Assembly (NCBI RefSeq): GCF_963665445.1
Contig: NZ_OY762276.1
Coordinates: 4,582,601-4,646,600, forward strand
Origin: an uncultured Desulfobulbus sp.
Lineage (GTDB): Bacteria > Desulfobacterota > Desulfobulbia > Desulfobulbales > Desulfobulbaceae
DNA length: 64,000 bases
Direction of reading: 5' to 3'
Shown: positions 1 through 9,571 of the stretch, in pieces
How the letters are laid out: each line of letters opens with the position of its first letter
How positions within the stretch are numbered: the first letter of the stretch is position 1
Notes under the pieces: model-generated
Databases searched by the model: none
Told to the model about the DNA's origin: nothing
The model's input: only the letters and a program-made list of their open reading frames with translations
Position numbers and translations under genes: made by a program

Positions 1-847
1 GGTTGCCTTCTTCCGGCGTCCTGAAATACTCTCCATAGAGATAGCTTTCTCCACGTCCCTGCGGATCGACCATCGCCGTACCGGTGAGTTCCAGACTGGG
101 GCGCTCATAGTTGTGGTCACGAAGGAGGACCTTCTGCGGCAGCATTTTTTGGCGGCAGATGAGGTTGGTGATCACCTCATCCTGATGGTGTCCTTCCAGG
201 CCGGAAGGGGGGGCATAGATCAGATTCCCTTCTTGGGGGAAATCCATCTGGCTGATCATGGAATCGGTGATCACCACCTTGTCCACGCCATCTGTCTGTT
301 CAAAGAAATAATACAACCCTTCCCGTTCCAGCCAGCGGCAAAAAAAGGCGTAATGCGATTCATCGTACTGGCAGACATAGTCCTGGGGGGCGTAGGTCTT
401 TTGGTTACGGAAGGCAAAATCCAGTGCGGTGAGACCGCCATCGATGAGGATGCGTCCAATCAGGCTCGCCTGCGGCGAACTCGAAGGCGAAGACACGACC
501 GGGAGGTTGAGGCAGACCTGATTATGATGGGTCAGGGTCAGCCACCACAGGCGGGGGCGTAACTGGGCTCGATAAAAGATGCACTCGTTAAAGGCATGGA
601 GCTGTTCAAACTGGCTGAGAATGCCGGTAAAGTCGACCTGCTGGTCGTTGGGCCGATGAATGGAAAAGGTTGCCGGTCCGAGTAATATCCTATCGAGATC
701 AAGATTCGGATCATCGGTGACCAGGGTGATGTTGAACTCAAAGAGGGCCGAGATCGCCTCTCTGCCGGAAAAATGGACTACGCCAAAGGTTGCCGGGGCA
801 AGGCCTGCGGAGACGAAACTGAATCGATTTTCGGTTAAGAATTTCAT
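1..847 (-). CDS. vgrG: VgrG spike protein of T6SS, N-terminal 282 residues (cut by window edge)
   Basis: VgrG trimers cap the Hcp tube and pierce the target cell. The reading frame starts at ATG 847 and stays open to base 1, so the C-terminus lies outside the window. The visible part has the gp27-like N-terminal pattern of the family: an early FEFNITLVTDD stretch, then LGPATFSIHR, a mid-domain CRWLEREGLYYFFE segment and YLYGEYFRTPEEG at the cut end. It lies 3 bases after the stop of the TssB/TssC-like gene and is the last visible gene of the T6SS operon. Any C-terminal effector extension or following PAAR or effector gene cannot be seen. Confidence 0.9.
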   Translation of the reverse strand, partial: MKFLTENRFSFVSAGLAPATFGVVHFSGREAISALFEFNITLVTDDPNLDLDRILLGPATFSIHRPNDQQVDFTGILSQFEQLHAFNECIFYRAQLRPRLWWLTLTHHNQVCLNLPVVSSPSSSPQASLIGRILIDGGLTALDFAFRNQKTYAPQDYVCQYDESHYAFFCRWLEREGLYYFFEQTDGVDKVVITDSMISQMDFPQEGNLIYAPPSGLEGHHQDEVITNLICRQKMLPQKVLLRDHNYERPSLELTGTAMVDPQGRGESYLYGEYFRTPEEGN

Positions 848-850
848 GGA

Positions 851-2269
851 TCAGGCTCCCTTGGCTCTCTCGGATGATTGTGTATCGTTCCAGGGCAGTT
901 GCAGGGTGATATCCCCTCCTGCGGCTGAGAGTGCGGCAAGCGGTCGGATGGAGAGGAAGAGGTTGTCCTGCTCGACGGTAAAATCGATTGCTGCCGGGGC
1001 TTCTATTCCGGCCGCTTTCCACAGCGATCTGAGCCTGGCCTGCAGCTCTTCCGCCCCATAGTGGCCGGGATCAAGACTGAAAAGCCAGCCAAGGAGGGAG
1101 CGGAGCAGGAGTTGCAGATCAAGGCTGCTACCGTCGGAGAGCGGCAGTCCGGCAAAGGTTATAGAACTCGTGTTGCCGATGAGCGGGGCCTGATGGGCAT
1201 CGAGGAACTGGAGGCAGCGGTCTTCATCAAAGCGGGCTTCCAGGACAAAGGTGGTGGCGGTCGGCGGCGCGATCCGTCCTCCGGCAAGGGGGTAGGGCAG
1301 GCCGGTGTCTTTCTGCTGGTTGAGGATGAGCGCCGTGAGCGCCCAGGCCGGTGAGAGCCAGAGGGGTTCGGTTGTGTGCGGCGGAAGGGCCTGTTCAGAC
1401 TCCTGGACAAGGGCAACACGGCCCACTCCGGTCCAGAGGAGGCGGGCCTCGTCGCGGTGGCAGAGCGCGCGCCACTTGCCGTATTGCGGCTGATTGAGCA
1501 GGGTGGGGAGGTAGGCAAGGCGGTCAATCTCCTGCCAGTTCCTGATCCCCCAAAAGGGGCTGGCCAACCAACTGAGGACGGGGGCGAGTAGTTGGTCGCC
1601 GATTTCGGCCAGGGCGGCCAGGGCTTGCTGATCGCGTGGGGTATTGGTCAGGGGCAGGTCTGCGACCAGTAACTCGGGTTCCTCAGCAAGGAGCAGTTCC
1701 GCAAGCTCTTGCAACGCCTCGGGGCAGTCGGCGGGAGCGAAATCCACCAGCAGCCAGTGCACGGCACCGCCGGCCAGGGCCTGGACCCAGCTCAACCCCT
1801 GCCAGGCAGCGCAGCGCCCCTGAAAATCGGGATGCTGGAGGATATGGTTGAGCAGGGCGGTTTCAGGATTTTGCTGTGTTTGCCAAGATTCGCCTGCCCG
1901 GGGCATTGATTGCTCAGGCAGGGCGACCATATCGAGAAGATCATCGAGGGGCGAGGCGGCAGGTTTCGGTGCGCTCGATGCCGGTGCCGGTGCGGACGGA
2001 GGCATCTCTTCCCCACCGGCATGATCTCGGCAGTGCTGGCGGAGCCGGGGAAACCAGGTTGCCGCAGTGAGTCCGTCCGGGGGGACAAGGGGAACACTGA
2101 CTCTCCCCTCGGGAACCAGGGTAGGCGGGACTTCGAGGACGCAGTCCCGGCCAAAGACCTCAAGCGCTGGGGCAAGGTCCTGGCAAACGTGAGCAAAGCG
2201 TCCCGGTTGCCGGCCCATACCGGCGGCAAAGGGGGCCAGCACTGCAATTTTGGTGATTTTTTCAGCCAT
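851..2269 (-). CDS. TssB/TssC-like fusion protein (sheath-related, T6SS accessory)
   Basis: The 472-residue protein starts at ATG 2269, chosen because a GAGG lies 7 bases upstream; a longer frame opens at 2299. Residues 1-90 resemble a degenerate TssB (ITKIAVLAPFAAG, a VPLVPP stretch, then WFPRLRQH). After a Pro/Ala linker, residues from about 150 look TssC-like: LNHILQHPDFQGR, WLLVDFAP, LLNQPQYGKWRAL, ARLLWTGVGRVAL. True tssB and tssC are present elsewhere in the operon, so this is an extra sheath-type protein and not the main sheath. It sits between an unknown gene and vgrG. A role at the baseplate or sheath end is inference from position. Confidence 0.6.
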   Translation of the reverse strand: MAEKITKIAVLAPFAAGMGRQPGRFAHVCQDLAPALEVFGRDCVLEVPPTLVPEGRVSVPLVPPDGLTAATWFPRLRQHCRDHAGGEEMPPSAPAPASSAPKPAASPLDDLLDMVALPEQSMPRAGESWQTQQNPETALLNHILQHPDFQGRCAAWQGLSWVQALAGGAVHWLLVDFAPADCPEALQELAELLLAEEPELLVADLPLTNTPRDQQALAALAEIGDQLLAPVLSWLASPFWGIRNWQEIDRLAYLPTLLNQPQYGKWRALCHRDEARLLWTGVGRVALVQESEQALPPHTTEPLWLSPAWALTALILNQQKDTGLPYPLAGGRIAPPTATTFVLEARFDEDRCLQFLDAHQAPLIGNTSSITFAGLPLSDGSSLDLQLLLRSLLGWLFSLDPGHYGAEELQARLRSLWKAAGIEAPAAIDFTVEQDNLFLSIRPLAALSAAGGDITLQLPWNDTQSSERAKGA

Positions 2270-2286
2270 GGCGCGCCTCAAGGGGT

Positions 2287-3069
2287 TTAGGGGGTGCAAC
2301 CCATCTGGACAACAAAGACCTCGGCCTCCTCATCGGCGGCATAGGGGCCGAACAGGAGTGCCTCCGGCACCCCGTCTATTTTCACGTAGTACGAAGTGTC
2401 CGTGGTGATTCGGTTGCGGACGGCCCAGGCGGTGTATTCCTGGTCGCCCAATTGCAGGGTCAGCCCCTGCTGGGGATATTCCAGCACGGTTTTTTGCGGC
2501 AGCAGGCCGGCAGGGCCGACCCCCTGAAAGACGATCCGCCCTTCGCCGGCAAGGCCGAGCATGGCGCCATCCCACTCCTCGGAAACGGGCCCGATCTCCA
2601 GCCAGGTGCCGTAGCCTTCATTGGCGTGGACCGCCATGCGGTAGGGTGCCGCCACCGGTGAAGCCGCAGGGCGGTTGGCGGCGGCCACGATCTTTGCGCC
2701 GAGCGTGGGCGCCTGCAACGGCACGACCGAGACATTCTGCAGGAGCGTGGGCAGTTGGTCGCTGGTGCGCGTGCCGCTGGGATCGAGCCAGAGCATGGGG
2801 GGAGGTTCCCTCCGTTGGCCCAGGCTGAGCACGAGCAGGCTCAGGCCGTAGCCGACACTGGCAGCGGGCGGCTCCTGGCCGCCGACAATGATCCACAGGC
2901 TCACTGCCGGGGCGAGCAATTTTTCCAGCGGCGGTTGCCAGGCCAGTTTGGCCGGATCATCGGTGAAAAAATGACCGTCGGCGGCCAGACCGTACTGTTT
3001 GGCCAGGGCCAACAGGGGGCTGATGACCTGCGGGTTCTTGTCAAGACTTGTGATCCAGACCTGTTTCAT
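2287..3069 (-). CDS. T6SS-operon protein of unknown function, 260 aa
   Basis: I do not recognise this family. The start at ATG 3069 overlaps the tssH stop in an ATGA junction, so the two are probably translationally coupled. The first 130 or so residues alternate hydrophobic strands and helices (KQVWITSLDK, VSLWIIVGG, YGLSLLVLSLGQ, PPMLWLDPSG), suggesting an alpha/beta Rossmann-like fold. The last 110 residues look like a beta-rich domain (YGTWLEIGP, GRIVFQGVGPAG, EYTAWAVRNRITTD). There is no signal peptide or membrane segment, so it is probably cytoplasmic. Its place between the sheath-recycling ATPase and the sheath-like fusion suggests a sheath or assembly role. Confidence 0.65.
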   Translation of the reverse strand: MKQVWITSLDKNPQVISPLLALAKQYGLAADGHFFTDDPAKLAWQPPLEKLLAPAVSLWIIVGGQEPPAASVGYGLSLLVLSLGQRREPPPMLWLDPSGTRTSDQLPTLLQNVSVVPLQAPTLGAKIVAAANRPAASPVAAPYRMAVHANEGYGTWLEIGPVSEEWDGAMLGLAGEGRIVFQGVGPAGLLPQKTVLEYPQQGLTLQLGDQEYTAWAVRNRITTDTSYYVKIDGVPEALLFGPYAADEEAEVFVVQMGCTP

Positions 3070-5717
3070 GCCGCACCCTCCTCGCCGAACCGATAGACAA
3101 AACCGCCGTCGTCGCCGACATCGAGGTGCACCGCGCTGAGCATCTCGCCGCTGCTGAGGTGATCGAGAATGGTCCGCGAAAGCGAAGGCAGGACATTGGC
3201 ATTGAGAATGTACTCGATGTTGCGGGCCCCGGTCTCCACCTCGGTGCAGCGGGCGGTGATCGCATCCGTGACCGGGCCGCTGTAGTTGAGGGTGATCTTG
3301 TTGTTGTCCCACAGGGTCTTCTGCACCCGTTTGAGCTTGAGATCGACAATGCCCTTGAGGGCGTCGGCACCCAGGCTGAAGAAGGGGACAATGGTCATGC
3401 GGGCCAGCAGGGCCGGTTTGAAGTGGTTGGAGAGAATCGGGCGGATGGCGGCAGTGATGGTATCACTCGCCATGCCTTCGCTGCCGGCGGTCATCTCCTG
3501 AATGACGTCCGAGGCCAGGTTGCTGGTGAGGATGATCACCGTGTTGCGGAAGTTGATCTCCTTGCCCTCGCCATCGGTCATCACGCCCTTGTCAAAGACC
3601 TGGTAAAAGAGCTCCATCACATCCAGATGCGCCTTTTCCACCTCATCCAAGAGGACCACCGAGTAGGGTTTCTGCCGCACCGCCTCGGTGAGCATGCCGC
3701 CCTCGCCGTAGCCCACGTAGCCGGGCGGCGAGCCTATCAGGCGACTGCTGGTGTGGGATTCCTGAAACTCCGACATGTTGATGGTCACCGTGTTCTTTTC
3801 GCTGCCGAAGATCAGGTCGGCCAGGGCCAGGGCCGACTCGGTCTTGCCCACGCCGCTGGGGCCGACAAAGAGAAAGACGCCCAGGGGCTGGTTGGGATTC
3901 TTGATGCCGGCCTTGGCGCTGCGCAGGACCTCGCCCAGGGCCTCGAGGGCGTGATTCTGCCCCTTGATCCGGGCCTGCAGCCGCTCTTCCAGCGCAAGCA
4001 TGGTTGCGGCCTCGTCGCGGAGCATTTTTCCCAAGGGGATACCGGTCCAGTCCGAGACCACCTTGGCGACGATATCCGGGCTGACCTCGATGTGGATCAG
4101 GGGGCTATCGCCCTGGAGTTCGGTTAGGTTACGCTGGGTGGCATCCAACTGCTCCTGGACCAGCGCCTTGTCCTCCTTGGAGCCGGCCGGGTCGTCGACG
4201 AGTTCGCGGATTTTCCGGCGAAGTGCAATGGCGCTGTTGGCCACCTCCTGGATCGTCTGCCAGCGCTGACGCAAGGTTTCCGACTCGGTGGTGGCCTGTT
4301 CGATGGTTGCCACCATGGCGGCATAGGCATCCTCATCCACGCTTACCCCGTTGATTCGGTCGCGATCCAGGGCCTTCTTGCTGCGCTCGGCCGCCTGGGC
4401 CTGGCGTTCAAGATCCTCGAGTTCGGCCGGTTTGGAGCTGAGATTGATCTTGACCCGTGCACAGGCGGTGTCCATCAGGTCAATGGCTTTGTCCGGAAGG
4501 AAACGACCTGTGATGTAACGGTCGGACAATTCGGCCGCCGCCCTGGCCGCATCGTCACGCACAATCACCTGATGCGTTTTCTCATAGCTTTCCTTGAGGC
4601 CGCGGAGAATGAGGATGGTGTTGTCCACATTGGGCGGATCGAGTTTGACCGGCTGAAAACGACGGGCCAGGGCCGGATCCTTTTCAAAGTATTTTTTGTA
4701 TTCCGACCAGGTGGTCGCGGCCACGGTGCGCAGCTCCCCCCGGGCCAGGGCCGGTTTGAGCAGGTTGGCCGCATCCGAGCCGCCGGCGCTGCCACCGGCG
4801 CCGATCAGGGTGTGGGCCTCGTCGATGAAAAGGATGATCGGCTTTTCCGAGGCCTTGATCTCGCTGATCACGCCCCGTAGTCGGTTCTCGAATTCTCCCT
4901 TCATCCCGGCTCCGGCCTCGAGCAGGCCCATGTCCAGTTCCAGGAGGATATTATCCTTGAGCACCTCCGGGATATCGTCGTTGACAATCCGCAGGGCCAA
5001 CCCCTCGACCACCGCGGTCTTGCCCACGCCGGGTTCGCCGACGCAGATGGGATTGTTCTTGCGCCGCCGGGCGAGAATGTCCACCATCTGGCGGATCTCG
5101 GGATCGCGGCCAAAGACCGGGTCGATCTTGCCGTCACGCGCTTTCTGGGTGAAGTTGTTGCAGAAGCGGGCAATGAAGCTGTCGCCGGACCGGGCCTGGC
5201 TGCCCTCTGCACCGGCAGTGGCACCGGAAGCCGGCGCGGATTTTTCGCTGGAGGCCTTGGTGATGGTCCAGAAATCCTGGAGCAGCTGTTCCCGGCCGAT
5301 CCCTTTGAGCACCTCGATATAGCCGCTGTCGCCAAAGGCCACCGGTTTGGCGAGAAAGGCCAGCAGCAGTGCGCCGGAGCGGATGGTGCGTTCCTGGAGG
5401 TCGACCGAACTGATCAGCCAGGCATCCTGGAGCAACTCGAGCAATATCGGGCTGAAGGCGGGTTTTCCGGAGTTGCCGCCTTTGTATTCGTCGAGAACGG
5501 CTTCCAGGGCCCGGCGCAGGCGACCGATATCGATGTCAAAGGCCCCCAGAATCAGGCCCCAGTCGCTTTGCAGGTCATCGAGCAGTTTGACAAAGAGATG
5601 CTCGACCGTCACCTCGTAGTGGGTCCTGGACACACTCAGGCCGGCCGCTGCCTGCAGGTTGTTAGTCAGGTAGGGGTTGAGACGTAACAACAGGGATTTG
5701 ATATCAACCTTCAGCAT
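3066..5717 (-). CDS. tssH: TssH/ClpV AAA+ ATPase
   Basis: ClpV disassembles contracted TssB-TssC sheaths for reuse. The 883 residues match the family length. An N-domain (about 1-155) is followed by the first AAA module with Walker A GEPGVGKT at residues 227-234 and Walker B ILFIDE near 295-300, a coiled-coil M-domain (about 410-540), and a second AAA module with GPSGVGKTE and VVLLDEVEKAH. The pore segment GSPPGYVGYGEGG is present. All nucleotide-binding motifs look intact. Its start overlaps the end of tssG by 14 bases and its stop overlaps the next gene, as expected inside the operon. Confidence 0.95.
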   Translation of the reverse strand: MLKVDIKSLLLRLNPYLTNNLQAAAGLSVSRTHYEVTVEHLFVKLLDDLQSDWGLILGAFDIDIGRLRRALEAVLDEYKGGNSGKPAFSPILLELLQDAWLISSVDLQERTIRSGALLLAFLAKPVAFGDSGYIEVLKGIGREQLLQDFWTITKASSEKSAPASGATAGAEGSQARSGDSFIARFCNNFTQKARDGKIDPVFGRDPEIRQMVDILARRRKNNPICVGEPGVGKTAVVEGLALRIVNDDIPEVLKDNILLELDMGLLEAGAGMKGEFENRLRGVISEIKASEKPIILFIDEAHTLIGAGGSAGGSDAANLLKPALARGELRTVAATTWSEYKKYFEKDPALARRFQPVKLDPPNVDNTILILRGLKESYEKTHQVIVRDDAARAAAELSDRYITGRFLPDKAIDLMDTACARVKINLSSKPAELEDLERQAQAAERSKKALDRDRINGVSVDEDAYAAMVATIEQATTESETLRQRWQTIQEVANSAIALRRKIRELVDDPAGSKEDKALVQEQLDATQRNLTELQGDSPLIHIEVSPDIVAKVVSDWTGIPLGKMLRDEAATMLALEERLQARIKGQNHALEALGEVLRSAKAGIKNPNQPLGVFLFVGPSGVGKTESALALADLIFGSEKNTVTINMSEFQESHTSSRLIGSPPGYVGYGEGGMLTEAVRQKPYSVVLLDEVEKAHLDVMELFYQVFDKGVMTDGEGKEINFRNTVIILTSNLASDVIQEMTAGSEGMASDTITAAIRPILSNHFKPALLARMTIVPFFSLGADALKGIVDLKLKRVQKTLWDNNKITLNYSGPVTDAITARCTEVETGARNIEYILNANVLPSLSRTILDHLSSGEMLSAVHLDVGDDGGFVYRFGEEGAA

Positions 5718-6804
5718 GCGTCAATCCTCCTTGGGCAAACGGACGGGTAAAGTGGCAGTGCCGCTGGGCGCCGATTGGGGGCCCCATGAGGCAGACACTG
5801 GTTTGTTCAGGCGTAAGTGGGGCCTCTTCGCTGCTGAGCCAGGTATTCCAACCCAGCTGGGCCCAGCTGCCGGCAGTGCCACCGCCAAGGGTTGTCGATT
5901 GCACTGATTCCGGCGGCAGGGAGAGTCGCAGATCCCACACCAGGGGGCTGGTGACGTACAGGTGGACCAGCTCGACTACCTCGGCAAAGGTGGGTTGGTC
6001 GGGCAACAGGCTGTGGAACTGCGCACCGTTGACCGCAGTGATGCAGAGGCGAAATTTGGAACTGCGTTCTTCCATTTCCAGGCCGAGGAAGCTTTCCTCA
6101 CCCAGGCGGCACCCCTGTTTGCCCAGGAGGAGCCGTTGCTGTTCGGGGATGGGGACTTTCCGTTGGACACACTGTTGGACTTCAATGGCGTCGTTTTCCA
6201 GGTAATCACGGAGCATCGCCTGTAACCCTGCGGCGGAACGCGGGTTCTGGGTGGTCAGGCCGATATAGCGCAACAGGTTGTAGGGCTGGCGCAACTGTGC
6301 GCGCCACAGCTTCTCCGGCAGGCCGAACAGGGCAAAGAGATGTTCGCAGGTCTGTTCGTTCTGGTTCTCGTGGACCTGGTAAGCCAGCTGATATTTGGCC
6401 CAGCCACGAAACAGCAGGGTGTAGAGGTTCTGATTGATCAGATCAAAGAACCGGCGGCAGAGGTCCTGGCCTTCACGCCATTCCTCCAGCAGATCCTCGG
6501 TGTAAAAGGTGGGCAGGGGTGAGGAGGCGCCGTAGAGGCCGAGAAAGGTGAGGGTCAGCAGGTATCGTTTGGGATCATCGGCCACCTGCTCGATGGCGGC
6601 GACATCAGCCGGGGCAAAGGCCAGCGACAGTTCAGGCCGACAACGGACGGCATGGTCAAGCTCTGCCTCGCTGAGCTGCGCGCCAGCCTCGAGCCGCAGA
6701 ATCTGGTGGAGAAGACGGATCGCCTGCTGAAAAGGGAAGCGATGCGCCTCTTTCAGCAGTTGGTCGCTCAGATCAGTGATCTGTTGCCGAGGCGGGTGGG
6801 CCAT
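5704..6804 (-). CDS. tssG: TssG baseplate subunit
   Basis: TssG forms the T6SS baseplate wedge with TssE, TssF and TssK. The 366-residue protein shows the family pattern: FPFQQAIRLLHQIL near the N-terminus, a LTLTFLGLYGASSPLPTFY segment around residues 80-100, and a FFDLINQNLYTLLFRGWAKYQ segment around 115-140. Its start lies 37 bases inside tssF and its end overlaps tssH by 14 bases, so the tssF-tssG-tssH order is tightly packed. The length is normal and no damage was seen. Confidence 0.93.
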   Translation of the reverse strand: MAHPPRQQITDLSDQLLKEAHRFPFQQAIRLLHQILRLEAGAQLSEAELDHAVRCRPELSLAFAPADVAAIEQVADDPKRYLLTLTFLGLYGASSPLPTFYTEDLLEEWREGQDLCRRFFDLINQNLYTLLFRGWAKYQLAYQVHENQNEQTCEHLFALFGLPEKLWRAQLRQPYNLLRYIGLTTQNPRSAAGLQAMLRDYLENDAIEVQQCVQRKVPIPEQQRLLLGKQGCRLGEESFLGLEMEERSSKFRLCITAVNGAQFHSLLPDQPTFAEVVELVHLYVTSPLVWDLRLSLPPESVQSTTLGGGTAGSWAQLGWNTWLSSEEAPLTPEQTSVCLMGPPIGAQRHCHFTRPFAQGGLTHAEG

Positions 6805-8513
6805 CGGAATTCCTCCCCTGAGTCAATGTCAATCAGGACCAGTTCGGTAAAGCAGTTCAGCCCGCTGTATTCGCCAAGAAAGAGGTCAAGGACCGACCCG
6901 AACAGGCAGAGGTCGCCGACATTGGAAAAGTTGGAGCATCTGAGCTTGAGCGTGATCTCCTGGCCACGGAGCATAATGCCGCGGACAACGCGATCTATCG
7001 GGGTAATGGTCATTTCCTCCAACCCTTCCAGGCGCTTACGCATAGCGGTGACCTTCTGGTTGTCGCGTTCGTGCATGCTGAGATAATTCTCCAGCAGCGC
7101 ACGCACGCCTTCAACCGTTCCCAGGGAGGTCAGGTTGAGGGAGAGGTGGGAAATGAGCTTCCACAAGGTCCCCTGGGCAATGGGGGGATCGATGTGCAGG
7201 GTTGGCGCGGTGATGTTTTGAAAGGACAACAAACCGGGGCTGGTGGAGGTTTCCCGGTTGATATCACCAAGCAGCAACTGCTCAGGCAGACGACCGTTGG
7301 TGCAGGTCAGATCCACGGCCAGGGTTTCGTCGGTCTGCAGGAGCGCGTTGCCGGGATAACTGAAGTCAAGAAAGGTTTCGACCTGCCCGTGGACCGGCGA
7401 GATGCGTTGGATGACCTGGTAGACCGGGACCTCCTGCTCGAGCTTGGCAAAGTTGTCGATGGGGCGATAGGTCCGTTGCTGCACCGTTCCCCGGGTGAAG
7501 CCGACAACGCGGTCTATGCTGTAGACCGAGAAGTTGCTCGACTTGCGCTGCGAGGGGTTGATACGCACCCGGGGGGTACTGAGCGTAAGCGGTACCGGTT
7601 CCGCGTCCAGGGAGAAGAGGTTGACCACCGGTGTGGCCCCGAGGATGAAACTGTCGTCCTGCAGCGGCGGCAGGGGATGGTCCTCGTTGAGGCCGCCCAG
7701 CTCGAAGTGAATCTGAAATCGGCTGCCCTTGCCCCGTTGCTGCCATTGCTCCCAGCCGTCCAATTGGAGGAAGAGGTTTTTTTGCGGCAGGGCGAGATAC
7801 TCCTGAAGGCGCTGAAATCCGGAAAAGACCCGTCGCGGATAGGGGAAGAGATCACTTTCATCGGTCATGCCGAAGGGCCGCAGGGCACTGGGGGGGAGCA
7901 GGGCCGGTGTGCCTCCTTTTTGCGGGATGAGGGCGATTTGGCGCAGGTTGCGGGTGAGGTGAAAGAGGAGCTGGCTTGCGTTGGCAAAGGCGCCCCCGAG
8001 ATAGAGCAGAAACTGCTTCGGCTGCCACTGACCCAGCTCGATATTGAGCAGTTCGCATTCGAGTTCGATGGTGGAGGCGGTGGCGCTGCGCTGGCGGGAG
8101 GTGCTGCGAACAATGCGCAGCGGATGCACGTCAAGATCAAAGCAGGTTTGAAACCGGCAGGGTTCCCCATCGATCGGGCGACTGTCGAGGAAGGTCCCCC
8201 GGGGAACCCGCATCGTTTCCATCAGGCTTGGCTTGGGGGTGAATACGACAATTGCCAGCGACGGAATAGGGCAGAGGTGATGCGGGAAGAGCACCGAGCT
8301 CAGGCTATGGATCAGTTCGGGAACCTCGTCGTCAATCCGCTCGCTGACCAGGCCGGTGAGAAAGGCCACCCCTTCAAGCAGCCGCTCCACATCCGGGTCG
8401 CGTGATTCGCCGGCGAGAAAGGGGGCCACTGCTGGATGGGTCCGGGAGAACTCTTTGGCCAGTTCCCGGAGATTGTGTAATTGTTCCTGATAATAACGAT
8501 TTGCCAAGGTCAA
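6768..8513 (-). CDS. tssF: TssF baseplate subunit
   Basis: TssF is a wedge component of the T6SS baseplate. The 581-residue protein opens with the diagnostic YYQEQLHNLRELAKEF and HPAVAPFLAG, followed by DPDVERLLEGVAFLTG, as in TssF/VasA proteins. The C-terminus includes MLRGQEITLKL, LFGSVLDLFLGEY and the characteristic NCFTELVL motif. It follows tssE by 30 bases and overlaps tssG by 37. Length is typical and no truncation is visible. Confidence 0.95.
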   Translation of the reverse strand: MTLANRYYQEQLHNLRELAKEFSRTHPAVAPFLAGESRDPDVERLLEGVAFLTGLVSERIDDEVPELIHSLSSVLFPHHLCPIPSLAIVVFTPKPSLMETMRVPRGTFLDSRPIDGEPCRFQTCFDLDVHPLRIVRSTSRQRSATASTIELECELLNIELGQWQPKQFLLYLGGAFANASQLLFHLTRNLRQIALIPQKGGTPALLPPSALRPFGMTDESDLFPYPRRVFSGFQRLQEYLALPQKNLFLQLDGWEQWQQRGKGSRFQIHFELGGLNEDHPLPPLQDDSFILGATPVVNLFSLDAEPVPLTLSTPRVRINPSQRKSSNFSVYSIDRVVGFTRGTVQQRTYRPIDNFAKLEQEVPVYQVIQRISPVHGQVETFLDFSYPGNALLQTDETLAVDLTCTNGRLPEQLLLGDINRETSTSPGLLSFQNITAPTLHIDPPIAQGTLWKLISHLSLNLTSLGTVEGVRALLENYLSMHERDNQKVTAMRKRLEGLEEMTITPIDRVVRGIMLRGQEITLKLRCSNFSNVGDLCLFGSVLDLFLGEYSGLNCFTELVLIDIDSGEEFRWPTRLGNRSLI

Positions 8514-8543
8514 TCCGCCTGGGGAGAGTGAAGCTGTCGCCGA

Positions 8544-8960
8544 CTAGTGAATCGTAATATTGCCATTGGATTTGATCACCGTTTCAAAAACGACCGGTAT
8601 CTCGGGTTGCCGACTGAGCGAGGCCTCGAGTTTGAATTTGAGCTCAAGGAGCACGCCATCCTTCTGTTCCATATGGACCCGGACGTTGGTCAGCCGCGGC
8701 TCAAACCGCTCGATCACCCGGGTGAGCAGTTGTTCCATGCGTCGACCGGTCTCGATGATGGAGTCGTCATGGCTGCTGTTCATGTCCGGCATGCCGTATT
8801 CGGGCGAGATCTGCACGCTGCCCTGCCGGGTGTTGAGCAGCTTTTGCAGATGGAGCATGATCGACGACAGCTCCTGGGCGGAAGAGCAGGGCAGGCCCTC
8901 TTCCCCTGTCTGGCCGACGCGCATCAGATGTTCTAAAAGACGTTCTCGAAAAATGATCAT
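8544..8960 (-). CDS. tssE: TssE, gp25-like baseplate subunit
   Basis: TssE is the gp25-like wedge protein that starts sheath polymerisation. The 138 residues match the family: FRERLLEHL at the start, LQKLLNTRQGSVQISPEYGMPDMN in the middle, and RVIERFEPRLTNVRV with a beta-rich C-terminus. The conserved ERFEPRL segment contains the Glu and Arg used for sheath contact in this family. It lies between hcp and tssF on the same strand. Confidence 0.92.
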   Translation of the reverse strand: MIIFRERLLEHLMRVGQTGEEGLPCSSAQELSSIMLHLQKLLNTRQGSVQISPEYGMPDMNSSHDDSIIETGRRMEQLLTRVIERFEPRLTNVRVHMEQKDGVLLELKFKLEASLSRQPEIPVVFETVIKSNGNITIH

Positions 8961-9007
8961 GGCTCAGTGCCGGGGCAGCGGCGGAACCGCTGCCCCGGTC
9001 AGTGGAT

Positions 9008-9499
9008 TTACGCGCTTACAGGATTTTTCCAGTCGTCGACGGCTTCCTTGTTGGCAACCTTATGGCTCCAGGTAATCTTTTCGTAGGTGAAAGAGACCTC
9101 TTCCATGTCGTGGTAGGGCTTGTTTTGGTCAAGGAAGGTCAACGGTTTCTCGTGATGGATGGCCACAATGATGGCGTTTTCCAAGGTTATGGTATAGTAG
9201 AGTTCTTCCTGCCCTTTTTCGTTAATGCGAATGAAATCCAGTTCCCAGGTTTTCATGCGTTCACCGGTAGCGCATGCCTGTGCCAGCAATGGACTGCTTG
9301 GATCTAATTTTTTGGTTATTTTAAGCGGGTGATGAATGCGCTGGCCGGTGGCGAGGCCCGTGTGGGTATCTCTGGGGATTTCCATGTCCCACTCATACCC
9401 GTAGACAAGGATCCAGTTTTCATGTCCCTTCTGGGTGCAATCTCCCTCAATATTTCCCTGATTGTTGCCTTCAAGCGATAAATACGATGTCATTGCCAT
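9008..9499 (-). CDS. hcp: Hcp (TssD) tube protein
   Basis: Hcp hexamers stack to form the secreted inner tube. The 163-residue protein starts MAMTSYLSLEG and continues with QGNIEGDC and the strands GYEWDMEIPRDTHTG and HHPLKITKKLD typical of Hcp. LENAIIVAIHHE and a C-terminal TYEKITWSHK follow. It sits between tssC and tssE, in the core operon, so it is probably the dedicated tube subunit. A purine-rich stretch (AAAGGAGA on the minus strand) precedes the ATG. Confidence 0.95.
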   Translation of the reverse strand: MAMTSYLSLEGNNQGNIEGDCTQKGHENWILVYGYEWDMEIPRDTHTGLATGQRIHHPLKITKKLDPSSPLLAQACATGERMKTWELDFIRINEKGQEELYYTITLENAIIVAIHHEKPLTFLDQNKPYHDMEEVSFTYEKITWSHKVANKEAVDDWKNPVSA

Positions 9500-9571
9500 G
9501 GTGAAATCTCCTTTTTTTTGTTGGGGGTGCCGGACAACATCTCTACATTTTTGTGCCGTGGTGCGTTGCTC

